Assembly: GCA_964501785.1 (NCBI GenBank)
Contig: CAZCUD010000012.1
Span: forward strand, 1-64,000
Direction: 5' to 3'
DNA length: 64,000 nucleotides
Source: DATBSK01 sp964501785
Lineage (GTDB): Bacteria > Actinomycetota > Acidimicrobiia > IMCC26256 > PALSA-555
Shown here: positions 17,605 to 25,803 of the stretch, one piece after another
Position numbering within the stretch: position 1 is the stretch's first letter
How the letters are laid out: every line of letters begins with the position of its first letter
The notes under the pieces: generated by a model
What the model saw: the letters and a program-made list of their open reading frames with translations, nothing else
What the model was told of the DNA's origin: nothing
Databases searched by the model: none
Position numbers and translations under genes: made by a program

Positions 17605-17802
17605 TCAGGCGCGACCGAGGAGGCGCTCCACACGCTTCTTGTCGCCTCCTTCGACCGCAGCGGGGCGGCCGAGGCGACGCTTGCGCGTGCTCGTCTTCTT
17701 CTCGAGGAGGTGCGAGCGCAGCTGCTGGCGCCGACGGATCTTGCCCGTGCCGGTCACCTTGAACCGCTTCGCGGCCCCTCGGTGCGTCTTCATCTTCGGC
17801 AT
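17605..17802 (-). CDS. rpmI: 50S ribosomal protein L35
   Basis: A 65-residue very basic protein, MPKMKTHRGAAKRFKVTGTG, with typical L35 sequence throughout. Its ATG at 17802 overlaps the infC stop (ATGA). Together with infC and rplT it forms the classic IF3-L35-L20 group. Confidence 0.98.
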   Translation of the reverse strand: MPKMKTHRGAAKRFKVTGTGKIRRRQQLRSHLLEKKTSTRKRRLGRPAAVEGGDKKRVERLLGRA

Positions 17803-18401
17803 CAGCCGGCTCCTGTGTCGTCGGCAGCGGCGGCGACCGGCTCACTGGCCCCGCTCTTCTGCTCCTTCGGCTTGGGCTTCCCGCCGCCCTTGGCGAGCGG
17901 GTGGAGCACCATCGTCATGTTGCGCCCGTCCTGGCGGGGGGCCGACTCGACGATCGCGATCTCGCTCACCTCGTCGGCGATGCGCTCGAGGATCCGCAGC
18001 CCCAGCTCCGGGTGGGCCATCTCACGCCCGCGGAACATGATCGTGAGCTTCACCTTGTTCCCCTCGGCGAGGAAGCGCTCCACGTGGCGCATCTTCGTCG
18101 TGTAGTCGTGGACGTCGATCTTGGGACGGAACTTCATCTCCTTGATCACGACCTGCGTGGCCTTGCGCCGCGACTCCTTCCGGCGCTGCTGCTCCTCGTA
18201 CTGGTGACGGGAGAAGTCCATGATCCGGGCCACGGGAGGGTTGGCGTTGGGGGCGACCTCGACGAGGTCGAGCTCCCGGGACCGGGCAGTGGCCAGGGCG
18301 TCGGGGAGGTTGACGACCCCGAGCTGGCTGCCGTCTTCTCCGATCAGTCGGACCTCTCGGGCCCGGATCCGATCGTTGATCCGCGGTTCGTCGGTGGCGA
18401 T
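17802..18401 (-). CDS. infC: translation initiation factor IF-3, ATC start
   Basis: IF3 checks the start codon and keeps ribosomal subunits apart. The 199-residue protein has the N-domain DEPRINDRIRAREVRLIG and the C-domain KEMKFRPKIDVHDYTTKM...ERFLAEGNKVKLTIMFRGRE, plus an acidic/Ala tail. Homology begins at the codon ATC (18399-18401), preceded after 4 bases by GAGGTG (18406-18411); the only in-frame ATG (18464) and GTG (18440) upstream have no ribosome-binding site and lie in or next to a strong hairpin. A non-canonical AUU/AUC/AUA start on infC is known in many bacteria and lets IF3 repress itself. Confidence 0.93.
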   Translation of the reverse strand: MATDEPRINDRIRAREVRLIGEDGSQLGVVNLPDALATARSRELDLVEVAPNANPPVARIMDFSRHQYEEQQRRKESRRKATQVVIKEMKFRPKIDVHDYTTKMRHVERFLAEGNKVKLTIMFRGREMAHPELGLRILERIADEVSEIAIVESAPRQDGRNMTMVLHPLAKGGGKPKPKEQKSGASEPVAAAADDTGAG

Positions 18402-18452
18402 GCTGCACCTCGTTGCTCGGTGGGCGGGCGGGAAGTGCACCAGACGCGACGA

Positions 18453-18477
18453 TGGCGGACGCATCCCGCGTCCGCCA
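18453..18477 (-). promoter_or_regulatory. perfect 10-bp hairpin in the infC leader
   Basis: TGGCGGACGC and its complement GCGTCCGCCA flank a 5-base loop, about 52 bases upstream of the infC ATC. No U-run follows on the minus strand, so it is not an ordinary terminator. A role as a leader element for IF3 or L20 feedback is possible but inferred from position alone. Confidence 0.4.
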
Positions 18478-18642
18478 CGTGCCAGACCAAGACGCGCAAC
18501 GCGTCCTGGCCGTTCGACGGACCCGGGCTCGGCTGCTCATCACCCGTGGAGACGGGGTGCCGGCCGGGTGGGGACACGACCTCGTGCCCCGCTTCCCTCT
18601 CGATTGTCAGAGCATGGTCGCTCCAGGTGCCAGGATACCCGC

Positions 18643-19077
18643 GTGAGCTCGCTGTGGACACCCTCGGGAGAGCACCAACCTCGTGACGAGGGCCCGGAAC
18701 CGACCGGGGACGCTCCCGGCGTCGCCGAAGCGGGGCGCGAGCCGACGGAGTCCGAGCGAGCGGCGATGGAGGCCGAGCTGCGGCGGGTGCGCGCCGAGCT
18801 CGCGAGCACTCCGGTGGCCGACGTGGTGGCGAACCACGCGATCGGGCTCTGGCAGCTGGCGGTCCTGCACCTCTCCCCCGAGGAGGGCGAGCCCGTGCGC
18901 CTCGACGAGGCCGGCCTGGCCGTCGACGCGATGGCGACGCTCGTCGAGGGCCTGGGCGACCGCCTCGGGGAGGCCGCCGGCCCCCTGCGGGACGCCCTCG
19001 CCCAGCTGCGCGTGGCCTTCGTGCAGGTGAGCGAACGGGCGACGAGCACCGGCGACGCCGGATCCGAGGCGACCTGA
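18643..19077 (+). CDS. DUF1844 domain protein
   Basis: A 144-residue protein with an acidic, low-complexity N-terminus (about 1-45), then a helical DUF1844 domain containing PVADVVANHAIGLWQLAVLH (57-76) and the amphipathic segment LGDRLGEAAGPLRDALAQLR. DUF1844 genes commonly stand divergently beside infC in actinobacteria, as here; function is unknown. The GTG at 18643 is the first start in frame that precedes the conserved part, and CAGGAT six bases before it could be the -10 of a leaderless promoter. It is followed after 4 bases by the GH15 gene, so the two are probably co-transcribed. Confidence 0.72.
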   Translation: MSSLWTPSGEHQPRDEGPEPTGDAPGVAEAGREPTESERAAMEAELRRVRAELASTPVADVVANHAIGLWQLAVLHLSPEEGEPVRLDEAGLAVDAMATLVEGLGDRLGEAAGPLRDALAQLRVAFVQVSERATSTGDAGSEAT

Positions 19078-19081
19078 CGTC

Positions 19082-20959
19082 GTGGCATCGCGCATCGAGC
19101 AGTACGCGCTGCTCGGCGACACCCAGACGGCGGCCCTCGTCGCCGACGACGGCTCGATCGACTGGATGTGCGCACCCCGCTTCGACTCTCCCGCCTTCTT
19201 CGCCGCCCTGCTCGGCACCGAGGACCACGGTCGCTGGCTGATCGCTCCCGCCGCGGGCGGGCGGGCGACCCGCCGGCGCTACCGGGACGGCACCCTCGTC
19301 CTCGAGACCGAGTTCGAGACGCCCGACGGAGTCGTGCAGCTCGTCGACTGCATGCCGATCCGCGACCGCAACGTCGACCTGGTCCGCATCGTGAAGGGTG
19401 TGCGCGGCACGGTGCCGATGCGGATGGACCTCGTCATGCGCTTCGACAACGGGTCGGTCGTCCCGTGGGTGCGTCGCGTCGGGGACGCGCTGGTGGCGAT
19501 CGCCGGTCCCAATGCCCTCGCCCTGCACTCGCCGGTCGAGACGCGCGGCCAGCACCTGCACACGATCGCCGAGTTCGAGGTCGCAGAGGGAGACGAGCTG
19601 CCGTTCGTGCTCACCTGGTTCCCGTCGCACCACGACATCCCGCACGTGACCGACTCGAAGAAGGCCGTCGCGAAGACGGAAGCCTGGTGGCAGGCCTGGT
19701 CGAAGCGATCGCAGTACGACGGCCACCACGCCGAGCTGGTGCAGCGATCGGCGATCACCCTGAAGGCGCTGACGTACGCCCCCACCGGTGGTCTGATCGC
19801 CGCCGCGACGACGTCGCTGCCCGAGTGGATCGGCAGCGTCCGCAACTGGGACTACCGGTACTGCTGGCTCCGCGACGCCACGTTCTCGCTCTACGCGCTC
19901 ATGAGCCTCGGCTACGTCGAGGAGGCCCGAGCGTGGCGCGACTGGCTCCTGCGCGCGCTCGCCGGGCAACCCGAGAAGGCCCAGATCATGTACGGGCCCG
20001 CCGGCGAGCGCCGGCTCACCGAGTTCGAGGTCGACTGGCTCCCCGGCTACGAGGGCTCGGCCCCGGTCCGCATCGGCAACGCCGCCTCCAACCAGTTCCA
20101 GCTCGACGTGTACGGCGAGGTGTTCGACGCGCTGCACCTCACGCGCCGCGTCGGCATCCCACCCGACCCCGGCATGTGGCCGTTGACGCTCACGATCCTC
20201 GACTTCCTCGAGGAGGCGTGGCGCGAACCCGACGAGGGGATCTGGGAGGTGCGCGGGCCTCGTCAGCACTTCACGCACTCGAAGGTGATGGCCTGGGTCG
20301 CCTTCGACCGTGCGGTGAAGGCGGTCGCGGAGCTGCACCTCGAGGGGATCGACACCCAGCCCTGGGAGTGGCTGCGCGACGAGATCCACGCGCAGGTCTG
20401 CGCCCAGGGCTACGACGCCGACCGCAAGAGCTTCGTGCAGCACTACGGGAGCACGGCGCTCGACGCGAGCCTCTTGATGATCCCGCTCGTCGGGTTCCTC
20501 CCACCGTCCGACGAGCGGGTCGCAGGCACCGTCGCGGCGATCCAGCGCGAGCTCGTCGTCGACGGCTTCGTCCAGCGCTACGAGACCGAGCGCGGGGTCG
20601 ACGGGCTCCCCCCGGGAGAAGGAGCGTTCCTCCCCTGCTCGTTCTGGCTGGCCGACAACCTCGCGCTCATGGGTCGCCTCGACGAGGCGTCGACGATCTT
20701 CGAGCAGCTGTCGGGCCTCGTGAACGACGTCGGCCTCATCTCCGAGGAGTACGACCCGAAGGGTCAGCGGCTCCTCGGCAACTTCCCGCAGGCGATGACG
20801 CACGTGGCGCTGGTCAACACGGCGTGCAACCTCAGCGGGATGGGAGGCCCGGCGCGGAGCCGCTCGGGCTTGGCTCAGCCCGCCCCGGCCGGCGAGTCAC
20901 CGCACACCGCGACCTCGGAAGCCTCCCAGACCCCGAGCGACGCGGGCACCAGCACGTAG
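19082..20959 (+). CDS. glycoside hydrolase family 15 (glucoamylase/trehalase-like)
   Basis: A 625-residue cytoplasmic protein (no signal peptide) with an N-terminal beta-sandwich (about 1-240) and a C-terminal alpha/alpha-barrel. GH15 hallmarks are RNWDYRYCWLRDATFSLYAL, the general-acid region EPDEGIWEVRGPRQHFTHSK and the general-base region LISEEYDPKGQRLLGNFPQA. Mycobacterial relatives are trehalases, while others hydrolyse alpha-1,4-glucans; substrate cannot be fixed from sequence. The start is GTG 19082. The last 28 or so residues are a non-conserved Pro/Ser/Thr-rich tail encoded over the antisense 3' end of the cold-shock gene. Confidence 0.9.
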   Translation: MASRIEQYALLGDTQTAALVADDGSIDWMCAPRFDSPAFFAALLGTEDHGRWLIAPAAGGRATRRRYRDGTLVLETEFETPDGVVQLVDCMPIRDRNVDLVRIVKGVRGTVPMRMDLVMRFDNGSVVPWVRRVGDALVAIAGPNALALHSPVETRGQHLHTIAEFEVAEGDELPFVLTWFPSHHDIPHVTDSKKAVAKTEAWWQAWSKRSQYDGHHAELVQRSAITLKALTYAPTGGLIAAATTSLPEWIGSVRNWDYRYCWLRDATFSLYALMSLGYVEEARAWRDWLLRALAGQPEKAQIMYGPAGERRLTEFEVDWLPGYEGSAPVRIGNAASNQFQLDVYGEVFDALHLTRRVGIPPDPGMWPLTLTILDFLEEAWREPDEGIWEVRGPRQHFTHSKVMAWVAFDRAVKAVAELHLEGIDTQPWEWLRDEIHAQVCAQGYDADRKSFVQHYGSTALDASLLMIPLVGFLPPSDERVAGTVAAIQRELVVDGFVQRYETERGVDGLPPGEGAFLPCSFWLADNLALMGRLDEASTIFEQLSGLVNDVGLISEEYDPKGQRLLGNFPQAMTHVALVNTACNLSGMGGPARSRSGLAQPAPAGESPHTATSEASQTPSDAGTST

Positions 20960-21108
20960 CGCACCGTTGCGCCCACCGGCACCTGCCGGCTCCCGTCCGC
21001 GACCTGGGTGCAGTGGAACGCCCTGCGTGCCCCGCCGCTCTCCTCCACCTCGCCGAGGCCCCGCGACGCGTCGAACGCGACGACGCGTCCGGTGCGCTGG
21101 GCTCTCAC
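20875..21108 (-). CDS. cold-shock-domain-like protein
   Basis: A 77-residue protein with GRVVAFDASRGLGEVEESGG and FHCTQVADGSRQVPVGATV, a divergent single cold-shock (OB-fold) domain that normally binds single-stranded nucleic acid. The RNP motifs are weaker than in CspA. Its ATG overlaps the hisG stop (ATGA), so it is the last gene of the rib-his transcript. The final 85 bases overlap the 3' end of the GH15 gene on the other strand. The role is unknown; small CSD proteins next to hisG occur in other actinobacteria (recollection). Confidence 0.72.
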   Translation of the reverse strand: MRAQRTGRVVAFDASRGLGEVEESGGARRAFHCTQVADGSRQVPVGATVRYVLVPASLGVWEASEVAVCGDSPAGAG

Positions 21109-21983
21109 GGCACGATCTTGGAGATCGGCAGCTCGATGATGCCGCTCGCACCGTTCGCCCGCAGCGCAGGGATCAACGTGTTGATCTCGCTCTTCGCGAC
21201 CACGGTCTCCACGGCGTAGTCGTCGCCCTCACCGAACAGCTTCGACACGGTCGGCGCCTTCATCGCGGGCAGCAGGGCGATGATCGCGTCGAGGTCGTCG
21301 TGGTCGACGTTGAGCTTGAGCAGCACTCGCCCGCGCGCCTCGAGCGCGCCCGCGAGCAGCACCTGGAGCTCCTCCATCGCCGTGCGTCGGTCGCGGTCGG
21401 CGTACGCCGCGGGGTTGGCGATGAGCTCGGTGTGCGAGACGAGGATCGTCTCGATGATCTTCAGTCCCGCCGCCCGCAGCGCGCGTCCGGTCTCGGTGAT
21501 CTCCACGACGGCGTCGGCGATGTCGGGCACCTTCGCCTCGGTCGCGCCGTAGGAGAGCTGGACGTCGGCGTCGATCCCGTGCTCGTCGAAGTAGCGCTTG
21601 GTGAGCTGGGGGTACTCGGTGTGCACGACCAGCCCGGCCGGGAGGTCGCCGACCGACTGCGCCTCCGAGTCGGCCCCGACCGCGAGCACGACCTTGATCG
21701 GGCGGGCCGTCGCCTTCGAGTAGTGCAGCTCGCCGAGTGAGACGACGTCCGCACCGGTCTCCTCCACCCAGTCGCGCCCGGTGATCCCGAGGTCGAAGAG
21801 CCCGCTCGCCACGTAGCGAGGGATCTCCTGAGGACGCAGGATCCTCACCTCGTCGACGCGCGGGTCGTCGATCGTCGCGCGGTAGTCGACGTCGGATGCT
21901 CGCTGCACCGAGAGGTCGGCGTCGTCGAACAGGGCGAGGGTGGCGCGCTCCAGCGACCCCTTCGGCAGGACGATCCTCAGCAC
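21105..21983 (-). CDS. hisG: ATP phosphoribosyltransferase (long form)
   Basis: First enzyme of histidine synthesis, joining ATP and PRPP. The 292-residue protein has LRIVLPKGSLE at the N-terminus, GLFDLGITGRDWVEETGAD and the C-terminal HisG_C regulatory domain (about 210-292) that binds histidine in long-form enzymes. GTG 21983 is chosen because family sequence begins there; it overlaps the ribH stop by 7 bases. No other his gene (including hisE) lies in the window, so it is separated from the rest of the pathway. Confidence 0.94.
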   Translation of the reverse strand: MLRIVLPKGSLERATLALFDDADLSVQRASDVDYRATIDDPRVDEVRILRPQEIPRYVASGLFDLGITGRDWVEETGADVVSLGELHYSKATARPIKVVLAVGADSEAQSVGDLPAGLVVHTEYPQLTKRYFDEHGIDADVQLSYGATEAKVPDIADAVVEITETGRALRAAGLKIIETILVSHTELIANPAAYADRDRRTAMEELQVLLAGALEARGRVLLKLNVDHDDLDAIIALLPAMKAPTVSKLFGEGDDYAVETVVAKSEINTLIPALRANGASGIIELPISKIVP

Positions 21984-22480
21984 GAGCCACCCCCGCGTCG
22001 GAGCTCGCGCGCGGGCGGCAGCGCCCGGAGCAGCTGCACCATCTCGACCGCGGTGCGGGCCGCCTCGGCGCCCTTGTCGCCGTCGGCGCCGCCCGCGCGG
22101 GCGAGCGCCTGGGCCTCGTCGTTCGTCGTGAGCACTCCGAAGATCACCGGGACCCCGGTGTCGAGCGCGGCCTGGGCCACGCCGGCGGCGCACGGTCCGG
22201 CGACGTATTCGAAGTGCGCCGTCTCGCCGCGCACGACCGCGCCGAGGCAGATCACTGCGTCGACCGTGCCCGACGCCGCCAGGCGCTTCGCGACCAGGGG
22301 GATCTCGAACGCGCCGGGCACCCAGTGCACGGGCGGCTCGCGCCCACCGAGCTCGGCGACCTCGCCCACGGCTCCCGCGAGCAGCCGCTCGGTGATGTGC
22401 GCGTTGAACCGGCCGGCCACCACGGCCAGCCGGATGCCGGTCGCATCGAGCGGCGCGTCGGTCGGCGCGTACTCGCCCAT
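21977..22480 (-). CDS. ribH: 6,7-dimethyl-8-ribityllumazine synthase
   Basis: It condenses the pyrimidine intermediate with dihydroxybutanone phosphate. The 167-residue protein shows VAGRFNAHITERLLAGA, WVPGAFEIPLVAKRLA, ICLGAVVRGETAHFEYV (catalytic His in ETAHFE) and PVIFGVLTTNDEAQALAR. The C-terminus is slightly extended. It stands 77 bases downstream of ribBA without overlap; nothing notable is in that gap. Confidence 0.95.
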   Translation of the reverse strand: MGEYAPTDAPLDATGIRLAVVAGRFNAHITERLLAGAVGEVAELGGREPPVHWVPGAFEIPLVAKRLAASGTVDAVICLGAVVRGETAHFEYVAGPCAAGVAQAALDTGVPVIFGVLTTNDEAQALARAGGADGDKGAEAARTAVEMVQLLRALPPARELRRGGGSC

Positions 22481-22557
22481 CGGGTGCCTCGGGTCCTGTC
22501 CTTCGGTGACGGTCGTCGGGATCTCGTGTCGGCTCGTCGTCGGTGCCGCAGCCGAGC

Positions 22558-23775
22558 TCAGACCTGCGCCTCGCCCAGGTCGAGGAGGTGGCCGAGCTTC
22601 TCCTGCTTCGCCCGCAGGTACGAGATGTTCTCGTGGTTGGGGGCGACGTGGAGCGGCACGCGCTCGACGATCTCGAGACCGTACCCCTCGAGCCCGCCGT
22701 ACTTCGCCGGATTGTTGGTCATCAGCCGCATCGTGGTGACGCCGAGGTCGACGAGGATCTGCGAGCCGATGCCGTACTCACGGGAATCGGCCGGGAACCC
22801 GAGCTCGACGTTGGCCTCAACGGTGTCACGACCCTCGTCCTGCAGGCTGTACGCACGGAGCTTGTGGCCGAGGCCGATGCCCCGACCCTCGTGGCCCCGC
22901 AGGTAGACGACGATCCCGCGTCCCGCCCGAGCGACCTGCTCGAGCGCGCTGTCGAGCTGCACGCCACAATCGCAGCGCATCGAGCCGAAGACGTCGCCGG
23001 TGAGGCACTCCGAGTGCACCCGCACGAGGACGTCGTCGGTGCCGGCGACCTCGCCCCGGACGAACGCCAGGTGCTCGGTCCCGTCGAGCAGGCTCTCGAA
23101 GACGTAGGCGGTGAAGTCGCCGTGTCGCGTCGGGATGCGGGCCTCCGACACCCGCCGCACCAGCTTCTCGCGGTGCCGCCGGTACCGGATGAGGTCGGCG
23201 ATCGAGATCAGCTGCAGGCCGTGCTCCGCCGCGAAGCGCTCGAGCTCGGGGAGGCGCGCCATCGTCCCGTCGTCGTTCGTGACCTCGGCGAGCACACCGG
23301 ACGGGTACAGGCCGGCCAGGCGCGCCAGGTCGACCGCAGCCTCGGTGTGCCCGGCGCGCTTGAGCACGCCACCCTCGCGATAGCGCAACGGGAAGATGTG
23401 ACCCGGCCGGGCGAGGTCGTCGGGCGCGGTGTCGGGAGCGATCAGCGCCCGCACGGTCGCGGCCCGGTCGGCCGCGGAGATGCCGGTGGTGGTGCCGTTG
23501 CGCGCGTCGACCGAGACCGTGAACGCGGTCCGCTGCACCTCGGTGTTGTTGGCCACCATCAGCGGCAAGGAGAGCTCGTCGCAGCGATCACCCTCGAGCG
23601 GTTGACAGATGACGCCGCTCGTGTGGCGGATCATGAACGCGATCGACTCCGGCGTGACCTTCTCGGCCGCCATGATCAGATCGCCCTCGTTCTCGCGGTC
23701 GGCGTCGTCGACCACGATGACCAGCTCACCGCGCGTGATCGCGTCGATGGCGTTCTCGATCTCGGTGAAGGGCAT
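22558..23775 (-). CDS. ribBA: bifunctional 3,4-dihydroxy-2-butanone-4-phosphate synthase / GTP cyclohydrolase II
   Basis: A 405-residue fusion. The N-terminal half (1-200) has the DHBP synthase motif DDADRENEGDLIMA (23-36) and HTSGVICQPL; the C-terminal half (about 208-405) has the GTP cyclohydrolase II zinc site CLTGDVFGSMRCDCG (Cys257, Cys268, Cys270) and RGHEGRGIGLGHK. Both active sites look intact, so it should supply both riboflavin precursors. ATG 23775 overlaps the ribE stop (ATGA). Confidence 0.96.
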   Translation of the reverse strand: MPFTEIENAIDAITRGELVIVVDDADRENEGDLIMAAEKVTPESIAFMIRHTSGVICQPLEGDRCDELSLPLMVANNTEVQRTAFTVSVDARNGTTTGISAADRAATVRALIAPDTAPDDLARPGHIFPLRYREGGVLKRAGHTEAAVDLARLAGLYPSGVLAEVTNDDGTMARLPELERFAAEHGLQLISIADLIRYRRHREKLVRRVSEARIPTRHGDFTAYVFESLLDGTEHLAFVRGEVAGTDDVLVRVHSECLTGDVFGSMRCDCGVQLDSALEQVARAGRGIVVYLRGHEGRGIGLGHKLRAYSLQDEGRDTVEANVELGFPADSREYGIGSQILVDLGVTTMRLMTNNPAKYGGLEGYGLEIVERVPLHVAPNHENISYLRAKQEKLGHLLDLGEAQV

Positions 23776-24401
23776 CAGCCGTGCTCCTGCTCGCCTGCCT
23801 CGCGGCCTTCGAGCCGCTCGACGTACTTGGCCATGAGGTCGACCTCGACGTTGACGGGCGCACCCACCGCGCGCTCGCCGAAGGTGGTGACGGACAACGT
23901 GTGCGGGATCAGCGCGACGCCGACATGGGTGCGACTGCCGTTGTCGCGCACCTCGGTGACCGTCAGGCTCACGCCGTCGACGGCGATCGAGCCCTTCTCC
24001 ACCACGTAGCGGCCCAGCGCCTTCGGCAGCTCGACGTCGATCCGGGTCGACCCGTCGGCCTCGGGCCGCCGCGCGGTCACGGCGCCGACACCGTCGACGT
24101 GCCCCTGCACCAGGTGCCCGCCGAGCCGGTCGGACAGGCGCAGGGGCCGCTCGAGGTTGACGTGATCGCCGGCCCGGAGGCCGCCGAGCGTCGTCCGCTC
24201 GAGCGTCTCGGGCTGCGCATCGGCGGCCCACCACCCGGGGCCCAGCTCGACGACCGTGAGACAGCACCCGTTCACCGCGATCGATGCCCCGAGCTCGGCG
24301 TCGTCGAGCACCCGCTCGCAGGAGATCTCGATCCGCACGCCGCTGCCACGAGCATCGATCGCGCGCACGGTCCCGAGCTCCTCGACGATCCCCGTGAACA
24401 T
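23775..24401 (-). CDS. ribE: riboflavin synthase alpha chain
   Basis: It dismutates two lumazine molecules into riboflavin. The 208-residue protein is an internal duplication of two lumazine-binding barrels: MFTGIVEELGTV with VNGCCLTV in the first, and HLVQGHVDGVGAV with VDGVSLTV in the second. The ATG start overlaps the ribD stop. Normal length. Confidence 0.95.
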   Translation of the reverse strand: MFTGIVEELGTVRAIDARGSGVRIEISCERVLDDAELGASIAVNGCCLTVVELGPGWWAADAQPETLERTTLGGLRAGDHVNLERPLRLSDRLGGHLVQGHVDGVGAVTARRPEADGSTRIDVELPKALGRYVVEKGSIAVDGVSLTVTEVRDNGSRTHVGVALIPHTLSVTTFGERAVGAPVNVEVDLMAKYVERLEGREAGEQEHG

Positions 24402-25525
24402 CAGGACTCCCCGGCCCGCGCCCGAGGCAGGTAGTCGAGCCGCACGTCGTCTCCGAGCGGTCGGGCACCCAGGAGACGGAGGCGGGGCGCGTCGGCGAGC
24501 GCCGGAGGCAGGGGCGCGTCGAACGCCGCTCGACCATCGGGTCCGAGCACCGTCCCCGCGACGTAGGCGACGACGTGATCGGCGAGACCGCCCGCGACGA
24601 GGGCACCGTGCAGCGTGGGACCACCCTCGACGAGGGCCTGGAGGACGCCTTCGGTCGCCAGGTGCTCGAGGACGGCGCGGAGGTCGACCCCGCCGGCGCG
24701 ATCGGCCGGGAGGACGACGACCTTCGCTCCCGCCCCGGACCACGCGTCGCGGGCGTGGCTCGGCGCGTCACCCGACGTGCACACGAGGGTCGGGGCCTCG
24801 CTCGTGTCGAACAGGGGGCCGTCGGCGGGCACCCGGCCGCGCCCGTCGAGCACGACCCGCAGCGGCGGGTGCTCGACGCTCGCGTCGACCGGGCGGGCAG
24901 TCAGGAGGGGCCGGTCCGCGAGGGCAGTGCCGGAACCGACGACGATCGCCTGGGAGTCGGCGCGCAGCCGGTGCACGTCGGCGCGCGCAGCTTCACCCGT
25001 GATCCACCGTGAGGACCCGTCGGCCGCGGTGACCCGACCGTCGAGGCTCGTCGCGGTCTTCACGATGCAGTACGCACGCCCGGTGCGACGCTGGTGCAGG
25101 TACGGCGCGAGGTCGAGCGCGGCATCTTCGGCACCGACCCCGAGTTCGACGGTGATCCCTGCGTCCCGCAGCCGTTCGATCCCCTTTCCAGCAACCTTGC
25201 GATCAGGATCGACGAGCGCGACGACGACACGGTTCACGCCGGCTTCGATCAGGGTGTCGACACACGGGGGTGTCCGCCCGTGATGCGAGCAGGGCTCGAG
25301 AGTGACGTACGCGGTGGCACCTCGAGCACGTGAGCCTGCGGCTGCGAGCGCTAGAGGCTCGGCATGGGCACGTCCGGCGCGGACGTGCACACCCTCGCCG
25401 ACGATCTCACCGTCCCGGGCGATCACGCAGGCGACCCACGGGTTCGGCGGAGCGCTTCGGCGACCGCTCGCACCGAGCGCGACCGCACGTGCCATCAGCT
25501 GTGCGTCGTGCCCCGTGCCGCTCAC
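24401..25525 (-). CDS. ribD: riboflavin biosynthesis deaminase/reductase
   Basis: A two-domain enzyme: N-terminal cytidine-deaminase-like pyrimidine deaminase with zinc ligands in HAEPLAL (His54) and PCSHHGRTPPC (78-88), and C-terminal reductase (about 160-374) with KTATSLDGRVTAADG and a LVEGGPTLHGALV nucleotide site. GTG 25525 is chosen because AGGAG lies 5 bases upstream; ATG ten codons later is possible. First gene under the FMN riboswitch. Confidence 0.94.
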   Translation of the reverse strand: MSGTGHDAQLMARAVALGASGRRSAPPNPWVACVIARDGEIVGEGVHVRAGRAHAEPLALAAAGSRARGATAYVTLEPCSHHGRTPPCVDTLIEAGVNRVVVALVDPDRKVAGKGIERLRDAGITVELGVGAEDAALDLAPYLHQRRTGRAYCIVKTATSLDGRVTAADGSSRWITGEAARADVHRLRADSQAIVVGSGTALADRPLLTARPVDASVEHPPLRVVLDGRGRVPADGPLFDTSEAPTLVCTSGDAPSHARDAWSGAGAKVVVLPADRAGGVDLRAVLEHLATEGVLQALVEGGPTLHGALVAGGLADHVVAYVAGTVLGPDGRAAFDAPLPPALADAPRLRLLGARPLGDDVRLDYLPRARAGES

Positions 25526-25587
25526 CCTTGCTCCTGACCGGTCGGTGAGCCCGACGGGCACGGCCGCGCGTGGAGCCACGCGCCTCC

Positions 25588-25730
25588 GCCCTCTCCCATC
25601 CGGACTCTCACCGTCGGCTCCGGCTTCTCACCGGATCAACCCACCGCCGGCTGCGGCAGGCTCGCGGGCTCGGGCCCAGTCACGCTGGACCCACACCGCC
25701 GGTCGGGACTCTCACCCATACCCCGAGGGC
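25588..25730 (-). promoter_or_regulatory. FMN riboswitch (RFN element)
   Basis: Read on the minus strand it has the RFN core in order: P1 GCCCTC (25725-25730), GGGTGAGAGTCCCGACCGGCGGT, the AGCCCGCGAGC segment, CCGGTGAGAAGCCGG..., CGACGGTGAGAGTCC and the hallmark AGTCCGGATGGGAGAGGGC closing P1 (25588-25593). FMN binding should repress ribD and the genes after it. Between aptamer and ribD start are a strong hairpin at 25566-25583 and CUCACCG (25543-25549), complementary to CGGUGAG in the aptamer (25607-25613). That suggests alternative pairing ending near the ribD ribosome-binding site. No U-run is seen, so translational control is more likely than termination. Confidence 0.95.
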
Positions 25731-25764
25731 TCTCTCGTTGGTCCACCCAGCGTACCTGTTTTCG

Positions 25765-25795
25765 ATCCTAATTGGAACAGGTTCTAGTTTTTTTC
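25765..25795 (-). promoter_or_regulatory. probable rib operon promoter (AT-rich patch)
   Basis: TAGGAT (25765-25770) on the minus strand matches the -10 of the rrn promoter and lies about 35 bases upstream of the riboswitch P1. At 17-20 bases upstream is only the A-run TGAAAAAAA, a poor -35. The patch is by far the most AT-rich in this area. On the plus strand the same bases form CCTGTT...AACAGG followed by a T-run, which would look like a terminator, but no plus-strand gene precedes it. Confidence 0.4.
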
Positions 25796-25803
25796 ACCGG
25801 GGT

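Noticed and set aside
18440..18464. GTG 18440 or ATG 18464 as the infC start
   Set aside because: They add 13-21 non-conserved residues, overlap or adjoin a strong hairpin and lack a ribosome-binding site, whereas GAGGTG is well placed for ATC.
25757..25795. CCTGTT...AACAGG plus T-run as a rho-independent terminator on the plus strand
   Set aside because: No plus-strand gene ends here; the patch is better explained as the rib operon promoter region. It was not listed as a terminator.
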